Assembly (NCBI GenBank): GCA_015179025.1
Contig: WHUX01000217.1
Location: 1-64,000 of the forward strand
Source of the DNA: Terfezia claveryi
Lineage: Eukaryota > Ascomycota > Pezizomycetes > Pezizales > Pezizaceae
Length of the DNA: 64,000 bases
Direction of reading: 5' to 3'
The translations under genes and the position numbers were made by a program. A model generated the notes under the pieces. It worked only from the letters and a program-made list of their open reading frames with translations. It searched no databases and was not told the DNA's origin. Shown one piece after another: positions 10,911 to 22,635 of this stretch; position 1 is the first letter of the stretch; every line of letters begins with the position of its first letter.

Positions 10911-12898
10911 TATTTTATTGTAGGCTCCTACACCTTCTATTCTTCTAGGGGCTTCCTTTGATTTGATAGTGGTTTTAGATTGCTGGGTGGCCAGAATTTC
11001 ATTCCTTCTCAAAATTCTCTAGGAATAATTCCTTCCTTCATATTCGTAGATTCACCTTGATTTGGATTGGCTTATAGATCATTGGCTGCCCATTCATCTT
11101 CCCACCATCGTATCATTCTCCTTCATGGGTCATAGTTTTCACACTAGGCCTTTATTCTTGTTGTATTATTGTACTAGAAATAGACTTGATCGAATCGATT
11201 TTTGATTCCTTAGTATTTTATGCTTTCTCCACACATTACTTCTGCTATTCAGTTACCTGTCCATCCTCAGCTACCATTGGATAAGGCACCCTAATTGTTC
11301 CTTCCATTCCTTCTTGATCTAAGAATAGAGAGGCTCTACAGAAATATACGTCTCCTCTTTTGATCGCCTTCTAGAAGTCCTTATATTTATCTCTCCTATG
11401 CATTTTACCATCCCAAAAACATCCTCGAAACCTTTGTCCACTACCTTTATTTCCTGTATTCGATTGATAATCTCTTTGCCTATACTGATTAGGATTGTAT
11501 AGTTGTTGTGGTTGTTGCAACTTAGGAGTCATTCTGGCTATTTTCTTGAGCTCTGCAAACTCAAGATCTTGCTTGATTGCTTCCTCTTTAGCACTTCGCT
11601 AAGCTTCTAAGTGCTGTAGCTTTAAATCTCTCAGTTGGTTGATGATCTCATCCATAGGGTCCACCTTTTCCTGCTTCTTCAAGGTTTCCTTCTTTGTCTC
11701 CTTATGCTTACAATCGTTCTTAAGTATCTTAACTTGAAGTACTGTTTCTTCATATTCCGTCTCATCTTCTTCTTCCCTAAAGAACTTTATCATCTGTGAC
11801 CCTTCATCCTCTGACTATTCTAACGCAGTCTACTTAATGTTCTCCCACTTATCTATATGTGTGTTGGGATTCTCTAGATCGATCTCACACTTCTTGCAAA
11901 TCTTATCTCCTGTATGAATTTTCAAGGCTCGCAAGAATAATGTAATCCTAGTCCACTCATCCAACCTTCTTTTCTCCAATAACATTTCTGATCATTCACT
12001 GTATTAGATGATGAACCAAAGGTAGTCACCAGGACTTGGATTTTCCTTCTTTCTCATTTCCGATACTATCCTTCACAAGTCCTTTACTGTAATCCTTTTC
12101 AACTCTGAGTCACTAGCCTTGAAATCCCTCCACAGTTGCTTCTTGCATTCATCCCAATCATTCTCCTTGTACGACCTAATTGTCTTAAGATATATTCCAA
12201 TTGATTTCTCACAGTATTGGACAATTCTCTTTATCTTCTGTTCCTCTGTCCACTCAACTGTTAGATTATCCCATTTGGCAAAGAAATCAGAGACATCTGT
12301 TCTATCGAAATAAGGTGCTTCCTATTGACCAGGTAAAGGATAAAAAGCCATTGGGCCCAAGGTTTGAATTTGAACTTCATGAGGCACTGCAGGACTATTT
12401 CTCCTTTCTCTCGCCTTTTGCTTCCCTGCCACTTTTAAGCTTTCTCTAGGCTCTTGAGGATAGGCTCCCTCTTCTTGAGGAGATATTTTGTTCAGGAATG
12501 AGTTAATTTTGGTCAAAACCTTTTCTAGCTTTTTGCTGTAAGAATAGGTTATGGATTAAGAACTGTACACTTGTATAGGAATTCTCCTTGTCAGTCATTC
12601 TGCTCTCCTTCTATTTCTTACTTGCCTCTTCAGCTTAGATACTATGTCATTCAATTTTAAAAATCTGCTTCTTTCTGTCGTCTTCGAGGATTGCTTTGAT
12701 CCTTTTTCTTGTTCTTCATTCTTCTTTTTTGATTCCTCTCTTTTCTCCAAGTTCCAGATCCTCTCCAGGTCTTTGTACATTTCCATTAGCATCCATACTA
12801 TTGTCATCTATATACATTTTTCCCACAACATTTTGATTAGCTTCCTGCTAACTATTCCTATAACCTCATACATTTCTGCTTCGTTTTTGGAACTCTCC
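10911..12898 (-). pseudogene. gag of B1
   Basis: Homology to B3 places the start at about 12898, where the ATG of B3 reads ACG. A basic charged helix (EKREESKKKNEEQEKGSKQ, 12750-12690) is followed by the capsid region FDRTDVSDFFAKWDNLTVEW to KRITVKDL (about 12310-12090), typical of fungal gypsy gag. At about 11440 GCFWDGKMHRRDKY is a decayed zinc knuckle, with the second Cys as Asp and the last as Tyr. Several TAG and TGA codons interrupt it. Gag forms the cytoplasmic particle; the protein here is not made intact. Confidence 0.8.
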
Positions 12899-12965
12899 GT
12901 CTTGTTTTTTCTTCCTTTTGGTAATAACAATTTAGTAATAAACTCTCTGGTTGAAGGGACCAATA

Positions 12966-13465
12966 TGAAGGCACTTCGTTCCTAACAGAAAAATATACAC
13001 TGAAGGACCGGGTGAGAGCTTCAATAGTATTGCTGACTTAGAAAAGAAGAAAAAATAGAGAGATCATAAAAGTAGAATTGTACATCACAAAATCACTGCT
13101 TCTTTTTACCTCCTTCAAGTTTTTCTATAAAAATACCATAACTACTGTATCCTTCTACTTTCCATCATAATAACATCATTATCAACCAACAAGACTAACT
13201 TTTGCGTAATTCTGCCTCGAACTAACCGTCATACTGACACCTATCTCTCTTGACACCTGAACAAACTTGTTACCCTATCATTTCTTAACCTTTCCCTTAT
13301 TCGACACCTGAACAACTCCGTTCGACTTTCAATTCTCTTGCTTATTCGACACCAGAACAACTCTATTCGACTGTCAAATATTTACCTTATTTGACACCCG
13401 AACAACTCTGTTCGACTGTCAAATCTATTACTTTTCTAGCATATCAGCCTCTTTAATTTGACACT
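12966..13465 (-). repeat. 5' LTR of B1, inner part
   Basis: This repeats 4052-4560 of the 3' LTR including the palindromic array. It stops at the A1 insertion point inside a palindromic unit (GACACT) and resumes at 22445. Confidence 0.85.
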
Positions 13466-14142
13466 TGTAATGGAGAACATTTCATTGCTTATATAATTGC
13501 TTATCTACCTTTTGTATTTTCTATATTACTACTTTGTTATGTAACTAAGCCTCTCGGTCAAAGGACTAGCCTTCCACCATTTTCTATTGCTTTATAAGCA
13601 TCTATAGCATGCGGAATTTGCTATGGGAAATTCCAATGAACTTGCCATATGAGCATACCCTCAGTATGGCCGCATGACCTTTGTTTTGAACGTGTAAGTC
13701 ACCACTATAGCCACAGGACCTTGTTCTGGCCATGTGACTCATTACTATGGCCATATGACTTCTTTTGTACAGCGCACTACCTTCTGGTATGGCCCCCATT
13801 TATTGTATTTATTTTCCTTAGTCATCAGATCTCAGAGGAGTATAAATAGGCGCTGGATTCCTTCAGGAATCCAACAGATAACAAGCAAGCAGCAACGAGC
13901 ACACAGCAGCAAGCAAGCCTATATACCGATCAGATCAAGATCACATATCTTAGATAGCATAAATCATATAAGATAGATTACACCAGTTAATTACTGTTTC
14001 CTTTGGGAACGTCCCACATAGTAATCTCCCTACCCTTCTAAGATCCTACCTCAGCAGAACTGAAATACACAAACGTCCGTGCTTACGGATATAGATTGTA
14101 TAAATGGTACTAAATGAATACTGCCTTGTGGCATTCATTACA
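13466..14142 (+). repeat. 5' LTR of A1
   Basis: It starts TGTAATGGAG and ends CATTACA. U3 holds about 2.5 direct repeats of a 40-bp unit (13664-13775) with TGACTCA at 13735-13741. The TATA box is at 13841. Downstream are two small RNA hairpins, TTCC-C(TTTG)G-GAA at about 14000 and one near 14040 that is better preserved in other copies. The bases after the LTR (T-tract, then AACTAACTTACC) do not look like a tRNA primer site. Confidence 0.95.
13841..13850 (+). promoter_or_regulatory. TATA box in the A1 5' LTR
   Basis: The sequence GGAGTATAAATAGGCGC is conserved at the same place in every family A LTR (22142, 27344, 33231, 55064 and inverted near 40290), often unmutated while its surroundings have changed. 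Confidence 0.75.
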
Positions 14143-14980
14143 TTTTTTTTTAACTAACTTACCTAATCTTTAAATCTTAAATCCAAGGCCTAATCAACCT
14201 TCGGATACTTTTTTATACTCAAGCAAGTGTATACAATTTGACACACATACCTATAAATACGAACGTACATATATAAAACAATATCAATATTCAACTAGCT
14301 AGCAAATTATCTAACAACGAGACATCAGACTCTCAACTGCAGTACATCAACAAAAGACTTAGAAGCAAGCTAAGCAGAGCTTTAACAGGTAGTGGTATCC
14401 CACATTAAACAATCCCACCCTCGTTCACAACACTTTTCCCAATAAGATCGACAACTCATCTTGCACTCCTGGCAACCACTATTACATCAGTACCTATAAA
14501 TCCAGTACACCATTGAAAAACCAGCCCCCCAGGTCCCAGGAATAATTGGTCTAAACAATCAAGCATCACAATCCCATAGCTCAAATCTCACTACCTCCAC
14601 TGTAGCCAATTCCTCCAGAAAAGAATTACCTCCATCAGAACCTTCCTTAGGCCCAGATATTTCTACCAAGACCTCTGCGCCACTAACCTCTACCTCAATA
14701 AACCAATTAGAAAAAGTGACACTTTTGCTGGAAGAACTAGAACTAGATTCTAGCCCAGTAGACGAAGAAAAACCAGGACCATAAGAAACATCAGGATCCT
14801 AATATCCAGCCTCACCAGCCGTATCAGCCACCGAGCCAACAGAACCGTTAGTCGAACGAAGATCCGAAGGATCATCAGCCACCACAACATCAGCATAGTA
14901 AGGTGCTAAAGAGGAAAAGTAACTCTATGATCGTATCACATAACTAGCTGCATTTGGTTGTGGACAGATAACAGACATCA
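14143..14980 (+). other. leader of A1 with a decayed upstream reading frame
   Basis: Frame 1 at about 14560-14960 reads LEKVTLLLEELELDSSPVD and later VERRSEGSSATTTSA, interrupted by TAA and TAG. It may be an upstream ORF or an N-terminal Gag extension; it is not in frame with the ATG at 14981. The antisense strand of the same stretch stays open in A2, A3 and A6 for about 70-120 codons, best explained by the serine/acidic codon content. Confidence 0.5.
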
Positions 14981-16828
14981 ATGGCATCTGAACTTAGTAA
15001 GAAGACTAAGAGGTTAAGGCAGTTAACTATATTAACCGAAGATATTAAGAAATTAGTACAAGAGAGTCTTAGAAACAAGAGATTTATAGTTCCTAACATG
15101 GAAGGAGAAATAAATCTGCCTACAGATATAGAAATAGGAGAACCAGGTAGAATAGGAAGTAAACTATATTTTAGCATGGCATTGCCTCTCGCTCCTGAAG
15201 AATTTTGGGACAGACATCTTCCAACAATTGAGGAGATTTTGAAATATACTCGCTCAATGGGACATGCCCAATAGTATTATCCTAATGATACTTGACTTTT
15301 AATAGAAGCCATAGTGAAACACTATTTATAGCTAACACTATACCCGTTCAAAGAAAAGGACTTGGAAATGAATGTATTTTTAAGTAAAGAATTAAAGAAG
15401 CCTCTTGTTCCTCTTTTAAGGAAACGGAATTGGGTAATAAATAACTGAGAAGAAATTATGGCATTTATAATAAGTGGCACTTATCTAGAAGAATTAGCAC
15501 ATACCGCAGAGGATTTTTTGAATCCTAGCAGAGAACTTCCAGCAGCATTCCTAAGAATACCGAAAGATTAATCGAAAGGCAAAGGTCAAGAACCTGAGAT
15601 ACTAGAAAGGAGGACTGGGTCAGACAAACAACTAAGTGATAGAGACCAACCATCAGAATATATACAACTACCGGAAGATGATGACAATCTGGAAACGGGA
15701 CCAGATCTACAAAAGCAGAAAACTCAAGGAGGAGGACAAGATCCCGATGATAGCAGAGATGACAGCTCGGACTCTGATAATGCATCATCAGTTGCCAGTC
15801 AACCCTTAGTTAGAAAGCCCCAACAAGAAAAATCAGTTGAATATCAACAGTGGGAATCAACTACAGGAATAGTTACAGCAGGTAACCATAAACAATGGAT
15901 GTTTTAAGAGGAATAAAGATTGATCTACTAGAAATGGTAAAAAGAGAAGACAAAAAATGGTAAGACTCACAATATTTTAACTCTTGGGCTACAGCAATGC
16001 AACGTTGGTTGGTTCTGAAAAGGATAGATTTAGAAGGCACTTTAGCTTTGGAAATTGTTGGATTCAGAATAGAAGGAAGTGCACTTACTACTTATAATCA
16101 ATTCATAAGAGAAAAAGGGAAAGATGCGAAATTCTTCAGCTTCATGCCAGTGCTAAGGGATTTTCTGATACCCTCGACTAGTAAGGACATTTTGTGGAAA
16201 CGATGGGAGACAGCTACACCATACAAGGACGGACGTCATATGGGGAGAAAACAGTTTGCCAATTGGCTTACTAAAATACAAATCAAATTAATCAACAACA
16301 ATAGTAAACAATCAATATCACAAGAAGTAAAAAGAAGAAAGTTTCTTAATCACCTGCCACTATATATGTCAGCTACATTAATTCCTTCAATTAAAGAAGA
16401 ATGGTCATATGATCAGCTCGTACATCAAGCAAAGTTATATGAAGCTTCAAAAAAAGATATTGCCCTACCATCTATACCAAATACATCCCAATGACAATAC
16501 CCTCGGAATAATAATCGAAGTCATGGTCCACGCAGGGACTAGAATCAACGACAAAAAACAGGATTTAATTCTAGCAGCAATCCCAGCACTAAACCCAATA
16601 CAGAATAACGGAAGGACTCAGATTGGGACACCATTACAAAATAATTAGATCAGAAGACGAAGATGCAATTAATTAGAGACAAGAAATGTCTATGGTGTTG
16701 GAACGCTAGACACTCCTATAGGAACTGTCGGAAACAACAAAATAAGGTACCCATACGTATAGCCGTACAGGATTTAGCTATGCTGATAGCTATTAAGAAT
16801 CAAATCAACAAGGATAAAATCAAGAAAT
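14981..16828 (+). pseudogene. gag of A1
   Basis: The start codon gives MASELSKKTKRLRQLTILTE. The N-terminal module runs to a TAG at 15272 and continues through further stops to an acidic linker near 15740 (DDSRDDSSDSDN). The capsid-like region is open at 15997-16494 (MQRWLVLKRIDLEG to YEASKKD). A classical zinc knuckle CLWCWNARHSYRNC, C-x2-C-x4-H-x4-C, lies at 16687-16728. A4 and A6 repeat the layout. A frame change between about 15900 and 15997 and several stops disable it. The same frame continues into protease, so Gag-Pol was probably one polyprotein. Confidence 0.85.
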
Positions 16829-19800
16829 GACTCTTGTCAAGACAGGTACCTGATTTCAGCAAGGTATTCGTTAAAGCTAATGGACACCCCATACTAGCTT
16901 TAATTGATCTCCAAACGAAGGGAGGAGAATTAATTAATTATCAATTTGTACATCTATACAAAATACCAACTAGAAGTATTGAGAAAAAGTCAGGAAGTAC
17001 TGCAATTAAAGGCTTAAAAGGAACGATAGATAAAGCCTGTACTATCAAAGTTGATTGGATAGGTTATGTAGAAGAACGAACATTCTATGTAGCACATTTA
17101 ACTGAATGGGATATAATTTTAGGAGAACCCACTCTCAGTAAAGTAAAAGCGATAATTCTAGCCCATCAGGAACCAGTTACTATCTAACCGGAAAATATTC
17201 CTAGATTCCAGCTAAGTACATAGAAAGGATCTAGAACTATAGTGAATGGTATAAGATCAGCATATACTCAAGTCAGCTGTGAATTAGTTACAAATTATAG
17301 TGAACCAGATAATTGGGAAATTATCAGTGATATGGAAGATACCAATTCAGAAAGAGAACTTGTGACAGCTGTTTCTACTGTACAGAAACAATTCAACGCT
17401 ATAACGTAGTTTCCCTTATTATTTCCTAAGACAATTCCACGGGAATTACTGCCACTAAGAAAAATTAATCACTCTATTAAACCAAAACCCGGAGCTACTT
17501 GGATACCGAAATGGCGACCCTCAGGACATTGATTTAGACAACAAATCCATGACAAATTAATTGAGAAAGAAGCATCAGGTTGTATATATAAAGTAGAAAA
17601 TGACACAAATACTGTAGTCATGTTCCCTGTTCCCAAACAAGACAAACCGGAAGAAGCCAGACACGTCTATAACTGTCGAGACTGCAATTTAGCTGTTGAA
17701 CTAGACCATACCCCACTACCAGATATTAATGAAGCTATTGAACTAGTAGCGGAAAATCCCATTTGGACTAAGCTTGACTTAGGCGACGGATTTTTTAATA
17801 TCAAAAACAATAAAGAATTAGAACAACACTCTACCTTTCTATGTTATCTGAGATATTTTATGAGTAGAGTTATGCAACAAGGGGATCGTAACACACCAGC
17901 TACCATGGTTCGCGTTATGTATAAAATTTTTAAAGATATGGTCTATAAAGATTTAATCATCTATATTGATGATATTATTATTTTTTTCAAAACATATAAG
18001 GAACATGTAAAATTATTAAAGAAAGTACTTCAACGTTTGCAGAATGAGAAATTCTATCTCAAAGAAAGCAAATGCCAGTTCTTTACTCCAAGATTGGAAA
18101 TCTTAGGATACGTTTTGACATCAGATGGATTACATGTAGATCTTAAAAAGAGAACTACTATATTAACATTTCCAACTCCTACTCAGAAAAAGTACCTTAG
18201 AGGATTCCTAGGAATTGTTAATTATCTTAGCAGATTTATCTCCGACTTGGCATCGTATGCAAGTACCCTGTCGGAACTACAAGGAGAAACAAAGAAATGG
18301 GAATGGACAGATACTTATATTACAGCGTTTGAAAAACTGAAGGAACTCGTGAATTCCCTACATGTTTTAAAACCCTGGAATAATAAGTTAACTGAACCCA
18401 AATATTTAGTCTGTGATACTAGTTATGTAGGACTAGGATCGTTGATAGGTCAAGGACCACTAATATATATCAGACTATTATGCTTCTACTCAAGAAAATT
18501 TAATCTAGCATAACTCAATTATCCCACCTTCTAAAAGAAATTATTGGTGATTATTGACTTATTGAAATTTTTTGAAGCACAATTGAGAGATTACAAGTTC
18601 ACTATCCTTACCGACCACAAACCATTAGTAACTTTCCATACTCAAATGCCAACAAGTCAGAAATTGACGCGATGGCAAGATTATCTAATGGAATTTGATA
18701 CAGACATTCAGTATACTACAGGAAAGGAAAATTTGATAGTAGACGCTCTATCAAGAAAGCATAAATGCCCCGACATTCCCACCACAGAGGACGATTATAT
18801 TTCCAACAGCATTGATCCTCCTAACTACACCTACAACCACAATATCTCTACTAATGCTTTAAAAACTTTCCACTTACTAGAAACCTCCACTCAGAATGAA
18901 ATGGTTTCTTGCAGAGCTATCAATTTCAAGCATGTCGACTGTGACTGCAACAAATGTCATAGAAGAGCCAAAGAGCTTGGACATCATATCTTTGTCTATA
19001 CTTTGAAGGCGTCTAGGATAAAGACAGTGAATATGATATGATCAAGGAAGAAGAGTCCTCAGATGATGAGACTCTATCTACTATACCAGAAGAGGTTTTT
19101 ACTGGGTATGACCGAGTACCCATTATAAATAAGAACAAACCTTTAACAGTTCTTGGACTGAGATATAGGCTCCCTCTTCTGAAAGCGCTCAACAAAACGC
19201 CCTCGCTCCTAAAGAAGCGAAAGAAGTTGCTATCAACCTAGCTCTTAGCAACTGGCAATAACACAAGAGGATGCAATGGTCCTTGTGTCGAGATTTTTAC
19301 TGTCCTACTCATGGCAGCTCCCACACCATAAGCAACCGTATATTCACTGTTGAAACATGCGCAATCTGCAACCACTATGGATATGGCAGTATGAACTATG
19401 ACTTGTCAGCCTGAGTTCTTAAGAAGGAGAAGGAATTCTATAAGAGTCGTATTGAGTACCACTCAGCTGCAAATGACTCTCATAAGGAACTAGCACCAGT
19501 ACAACAGACACCAGTATATCCAGTTCCATAACCTTTCAGCCGCAACAAAGCTATCCATGAAATTAGAGAATGGGCAAAAAGGTTGAAAGCCAATAAGCCA
19601 GCAGGCTCACTCTCCAACATGACTTTCAGTTCAGTGATACTACCGAACAGATGAGTACCCGTCAAATGGAACAGTAGATCAAAGATACTCCTGTTGCCCC
19701 TCAACAACCATGGAGTGCACTTTAACAACCATCTACAACCGCTAGTAGCAGTAATTCGCAACTCCTATCAACACTACTGTCATTACTACACGTTCCCAAA

Positions 19801-21738
19801 AGCGAGTAGCTATTAACGAAGACCCAGAACCCTCCTTCATTCAAGATACTAAGACCTCCAGACAGCGTTGTAATTTCTGTAAGTTCTTAGAACATAATAC
19901 TTCTACATGTAAAGAGAAGAAACCTACCATCAATAACTTCAACCAAAGGATCGAACTGACCCTCAACAAGCTCATTGGAGAGAAACATATCAGTGACCGA
20001 TGGGCAGATAACAAGGACAATTTCATTACTCTTTGGCTAGATTAAGGCACAGGAATGAAAGCTGCATACCAAACGTATATGAGAGTATGTCCTATCTGGA
20101 AGAACTATTATAATACCTTTGTCGCCTTAAGGATCATAGGATGAGAGATGGATTTTTGTATGTTAAGAACTGACAAGAACAATGGAGATTAGTCTTGCCC
20201 TCTACCTTTAATATTGAAGGTAAGAACTATCTTGAATTAGTGATTAAAGATGCACATGAAGCGACTGCTCATGGTGGCATTGAAAAAACAATGAAATATC
20301 TTACTGACCGATATAATCACCAGTCCTTTGCAGAACCAACTAAGGACTATATCAGAAGTTGTGATACTTGTCAATGGACAAAGTATTCCAACAAGGTGCC
20401 ATTTAGACTCGTAACCCCATTACATGTACCAAGAAGGCCATGGACAGACATATCGATGGATTTTCTTAAGTTGGCACCTGTTTTTACTAAGTATTCAGTT
20501 TTGTACCTGAATATTTCTGTTGAAGAAGATCATGTTGTTTGTATTTCATGACTTTGAACAATTGTCGATAGACAATTAGGATTCAAGTTTCTTATTCCTG
20601 TCTCAGATAATTTCATAGCAGAACAGTGTACTGCTACTTTTGATACTCATGTAGTCTCAACTATGGGATACCCTTTTTGTATTGTTTTTAATCAAGATAG
20701 TCTTTTTATGTCATCACATTTTCAAGATTGGGCTAGGAATAAAGGAATCAAGTTAGAACCGTCCACCGCATATTATCTATGTGTAGATGGACAATCAGAA
20801 ATTGTGACAAAGAGATTCTGCAAGTAGCAAGAGCCTGTAAATCTGAAGGATTTGATTGGCTATAGAAACTACCAGAGATATAGTTGAAACTTAACTCAAG
20901 GTATAACGCCGCTAGACAGAATAGCCTATATTTCACACTGTTTAGATTTAATGCACATCTTGGCATATCGATACTTCGATACCCCATTAATGCATATGTA
21001 CTGGCAAATGAACGTCATGAAGTAACGTCTAAAAACCTTTTTGATGCTAAGAAGACTCAAGCATCTCAAGTGAATAAACTAGTACCAAATACAACCAAAT
21101 TTTCAGTCGAACAACAAGTCATGCTTTCTTCAGAAAACATCAATATATCTAATGTCTTACCTAAACTCAAACCAAGATAGCTAGGCCCATTTCCTATTAT
21201 TTCTAGTAATTAGAAACGCAATAACTATAGCCTAGACTTGTCCAGCCAACCCGACCTACACCTCATATATAATACTTTTCACATCAGCAAACTCAAACCG
21301 TATTATAAAAATGATTCCACCCAGTTCCCTCAAAGCCAAACTCAAGAGCCAGGACCAATTCAAGATGATCGTTATAAAGTTGAAAAGGTATTAGAATTTA
21401 GAACAGCTACTCGAACAGGAGAAAGACAATATAAGGTCAGATGGCTAGGATACTCTCCTAAACATGATTACTGTGTAAATGCCAAGGATATCACTACCGA
21501 AATTCTCCAAGATTTCTGGACGACTGGAAGTTTGGAAAATACATTTAAGAGACGACGAACAACTCGAGGAAAACAAGGACCACGAACCAGAGACGAAACT
21601 AGAGCTCTCATTCAACAAGAATGAGATCGAATCATAAGTCAAGAGAATACTAAGGATATTCATGTTAATGCAAATGTATTAACAATGTATCAAATCTTAG
21701 GATGTATGGAAATCAATTTGGCAGAATGAGAGAAGTAA
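16829..21738 (+). pseudogene. pol of A1: protease, RT, RNase H, extra zinc-finger segment, integrase, chromodomain
   Basis: Protease spans 16834-17187, with LIDLQTKGGELIN where DSG/DTG is expected and a normal WDIILGEP end. RT extends from about 17440 to 18240 with YIDD at 17962-17973 and GFLGIVNYLSRF. RNase H reads YLVCDTSYVGLG, TILTDHKPLV and DALSRK (18400-18765). An unusual segment at 18900-20180 follows. Integrase begins at 20195 with an H-H-C-C module (DAHEATAHGG ... CDTCQW) and has FNQDSLFMSSHF and DGQSEIV. A GPF module and chromodomain (VEKVLEFRTATRTGERQYKV) end the protein; comparison with A5 puts the original stop at TAA 21736-21738, 28 bp before the LTR. Several stops and frame changes disable it. 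Confidence 0.88.
18900..20180 (+). other. extra region between RNase H and integrase of A1 with Cys/His motifs
   Basis: About 430 codons separate the DALSRK end of RNase H from the integrase zinc module, far more than the usual linker. In order: CDCNKCHRRAKELGHH near 18946-18990; an acidic KEEESSDDE stretch at 19040-19080; CRDFYCPTHG ... CAICNHYG in frame 2 at about 19290-19390; and a clear zinc knuckle CNFCKFLEHNTSTC, C-x2-C-x4-H-x4-C, at 19869-19910 in frame 0. At least three frame changes occur. The function is unknown; a nucleic-acid-binding module is my inference. Confidence 0.6.
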
Positions 21739-21766
21739 GGATAGCAAATCCTTCCATATGAGGAAG

Positions 21767-22439
21767 TGTAATGGAGAACATTTCATTGCTTATATAATTA
21801 CTTATATACCTTTTGTATTTCCTATATTACTACTATGTTATGTAACTAAGTCTATCGGTCGAAGGACTAGCCTTCCACCATTTCCTATTACTTTATAAGC
21901 GTCTATAGCATTTGGAATTTGCCATGGGAAATTCTATAGAACTTGCCCTACGAGCATACCCTCAGTATGGTCGCATGACATTTGTTTTGAACGTGTGAGT
22001 CACCACTATAGCTACATGACCTTGTTCTGGCCATGTGACTCATTACTATGGCCACATGACCTCTTTTGTATAGCACACCACCTTCTGGTGTAGCACCCTT
22101 TATTGTATTTATTTTCCTTAGTCATCAGATCTCAGAGGAGTATAAATAGGCGCTGGATTCCCTCTGGAATCTAACAGAGAACAAGCAAGCAGCATGAGCA
22201 CACAGCAAAAGCAAGCCTATATACCGATGAGATCAAGATCACATAGCTTAGATTGCACAAATCATATAAGATAGATTACACCAGTTAATTACTATTCCCT
22301 TCGGGAAGTCCCACATAGTAATCTCCCTACCCTTCTGAGGTCCTACCTCAGCAGAACCGAAATAGACAAACATCCATACTTATGGATATAGATTGAATAA
22401 ACTGTACTGAATGAATACTGCCTAGTAGCATTCATTATA
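21767..22439 (+). repeat. 3' LTR of A1
   Basis: It follows a purine tract GAGGAAG and starts TGTAATGGAG. TATAAATAGG is at about 22142. TTCCCTTCGGGAA at 22304-22316 would form a stem closed by a C(UUCG)G tetraloop, and CTGAGGTCCTACCTCAG near 22336 a second stem. The end reads TTATA where the 5' LTR has TTACA. Confidence 0.95.
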
Positions 22440-22444
22440 ACACT

Positions 22445-22635
22445 CGAACAAGTCTGTTCAAGTATTAGCATTAACAAGCAAATCACCAAAAACAATGCCA
22501 TTTATTTAAGTAACTAAATCACTTGATAAACAAAAACTAATAAAATAAATAATAAAAATAAAATAATAATAAAAAACTAAAAAAAACACTCAAAAAAATC
22601 AAACTTTTTCCTACTCTTCCTTACTCTCTACCATA
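22445..22635 (-). repeat. 5' LTR of B1, outer part
   Basis: It continues the B1 LTR (CGAACAAGTCTGTTC onward) and ends TACCATA, matching ACCACA of the 3' LTR at 4743 with one C-to-T change. Family A2 sequence follows at once. Confidence 0.85.

Larger units (their letters stand above)
13466..22439 (+). mobile_element. A1: complete chromovirus of family A with 5-bp TSD
   Basis: Two LTRs of 677 and 673 bp flank a Gag-Pol region. The direct target duplication ACACT is seen at 13461-13465 and 22440-22444, and removing A1 restores a continuous B1 LTR. Gag, protease, RT and RNase H from 15997 to 19041, and the chromodomain, share frame 1, which indicates a single Gag-Pol polyprotein as in Tf1/sushi elements. 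The two LTRs differ at roughly a tenth of positions by eye, mostly by transitions. The last base pair of the 3' LTR is TA instead of CA. Confidence 0.95.
4052..22635 (-). mobile_element. B1: Ty3/gypsy element of family B, interrupted by A1
   Basis: On the minus strand the order is 5' LTR (22635-22445 and 13465-12966), gag, protease, RT, RNase H, integrase, a third ORF and 3' LTR (4743-4052). The flanks are GTAGTA (4046-4051) and GTGGTA (22636-22641), a 6-bp target duplication with one transition, and the flanking sequences join into one continuous family A reading. Without A1 the element is about 9.6 kb, long for a gypsy element because of the third ORF. All coding parts carry nonsense changes. 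After the 5' LTR the minus strand reads TATTGGTCCCTTCAACC; the TGG within it could start a tRNA-type primer site. Confidence 0.85.

Noticed and set aside
12201..12449. Plus-strand open frames across 12119-12985 and 7275-7862
   Set aside because: They are antisense to the clearly coding gag and integrase of B1 and have no domain content.
14143..14160. tRNA primer-binding site after the family A 5' LTR
   Set aside because: The T-tract and AACTAACTTACC do not begin with TGG and match no tRNA 3' end I know; complementarity to the RNA 5' region was also not found.
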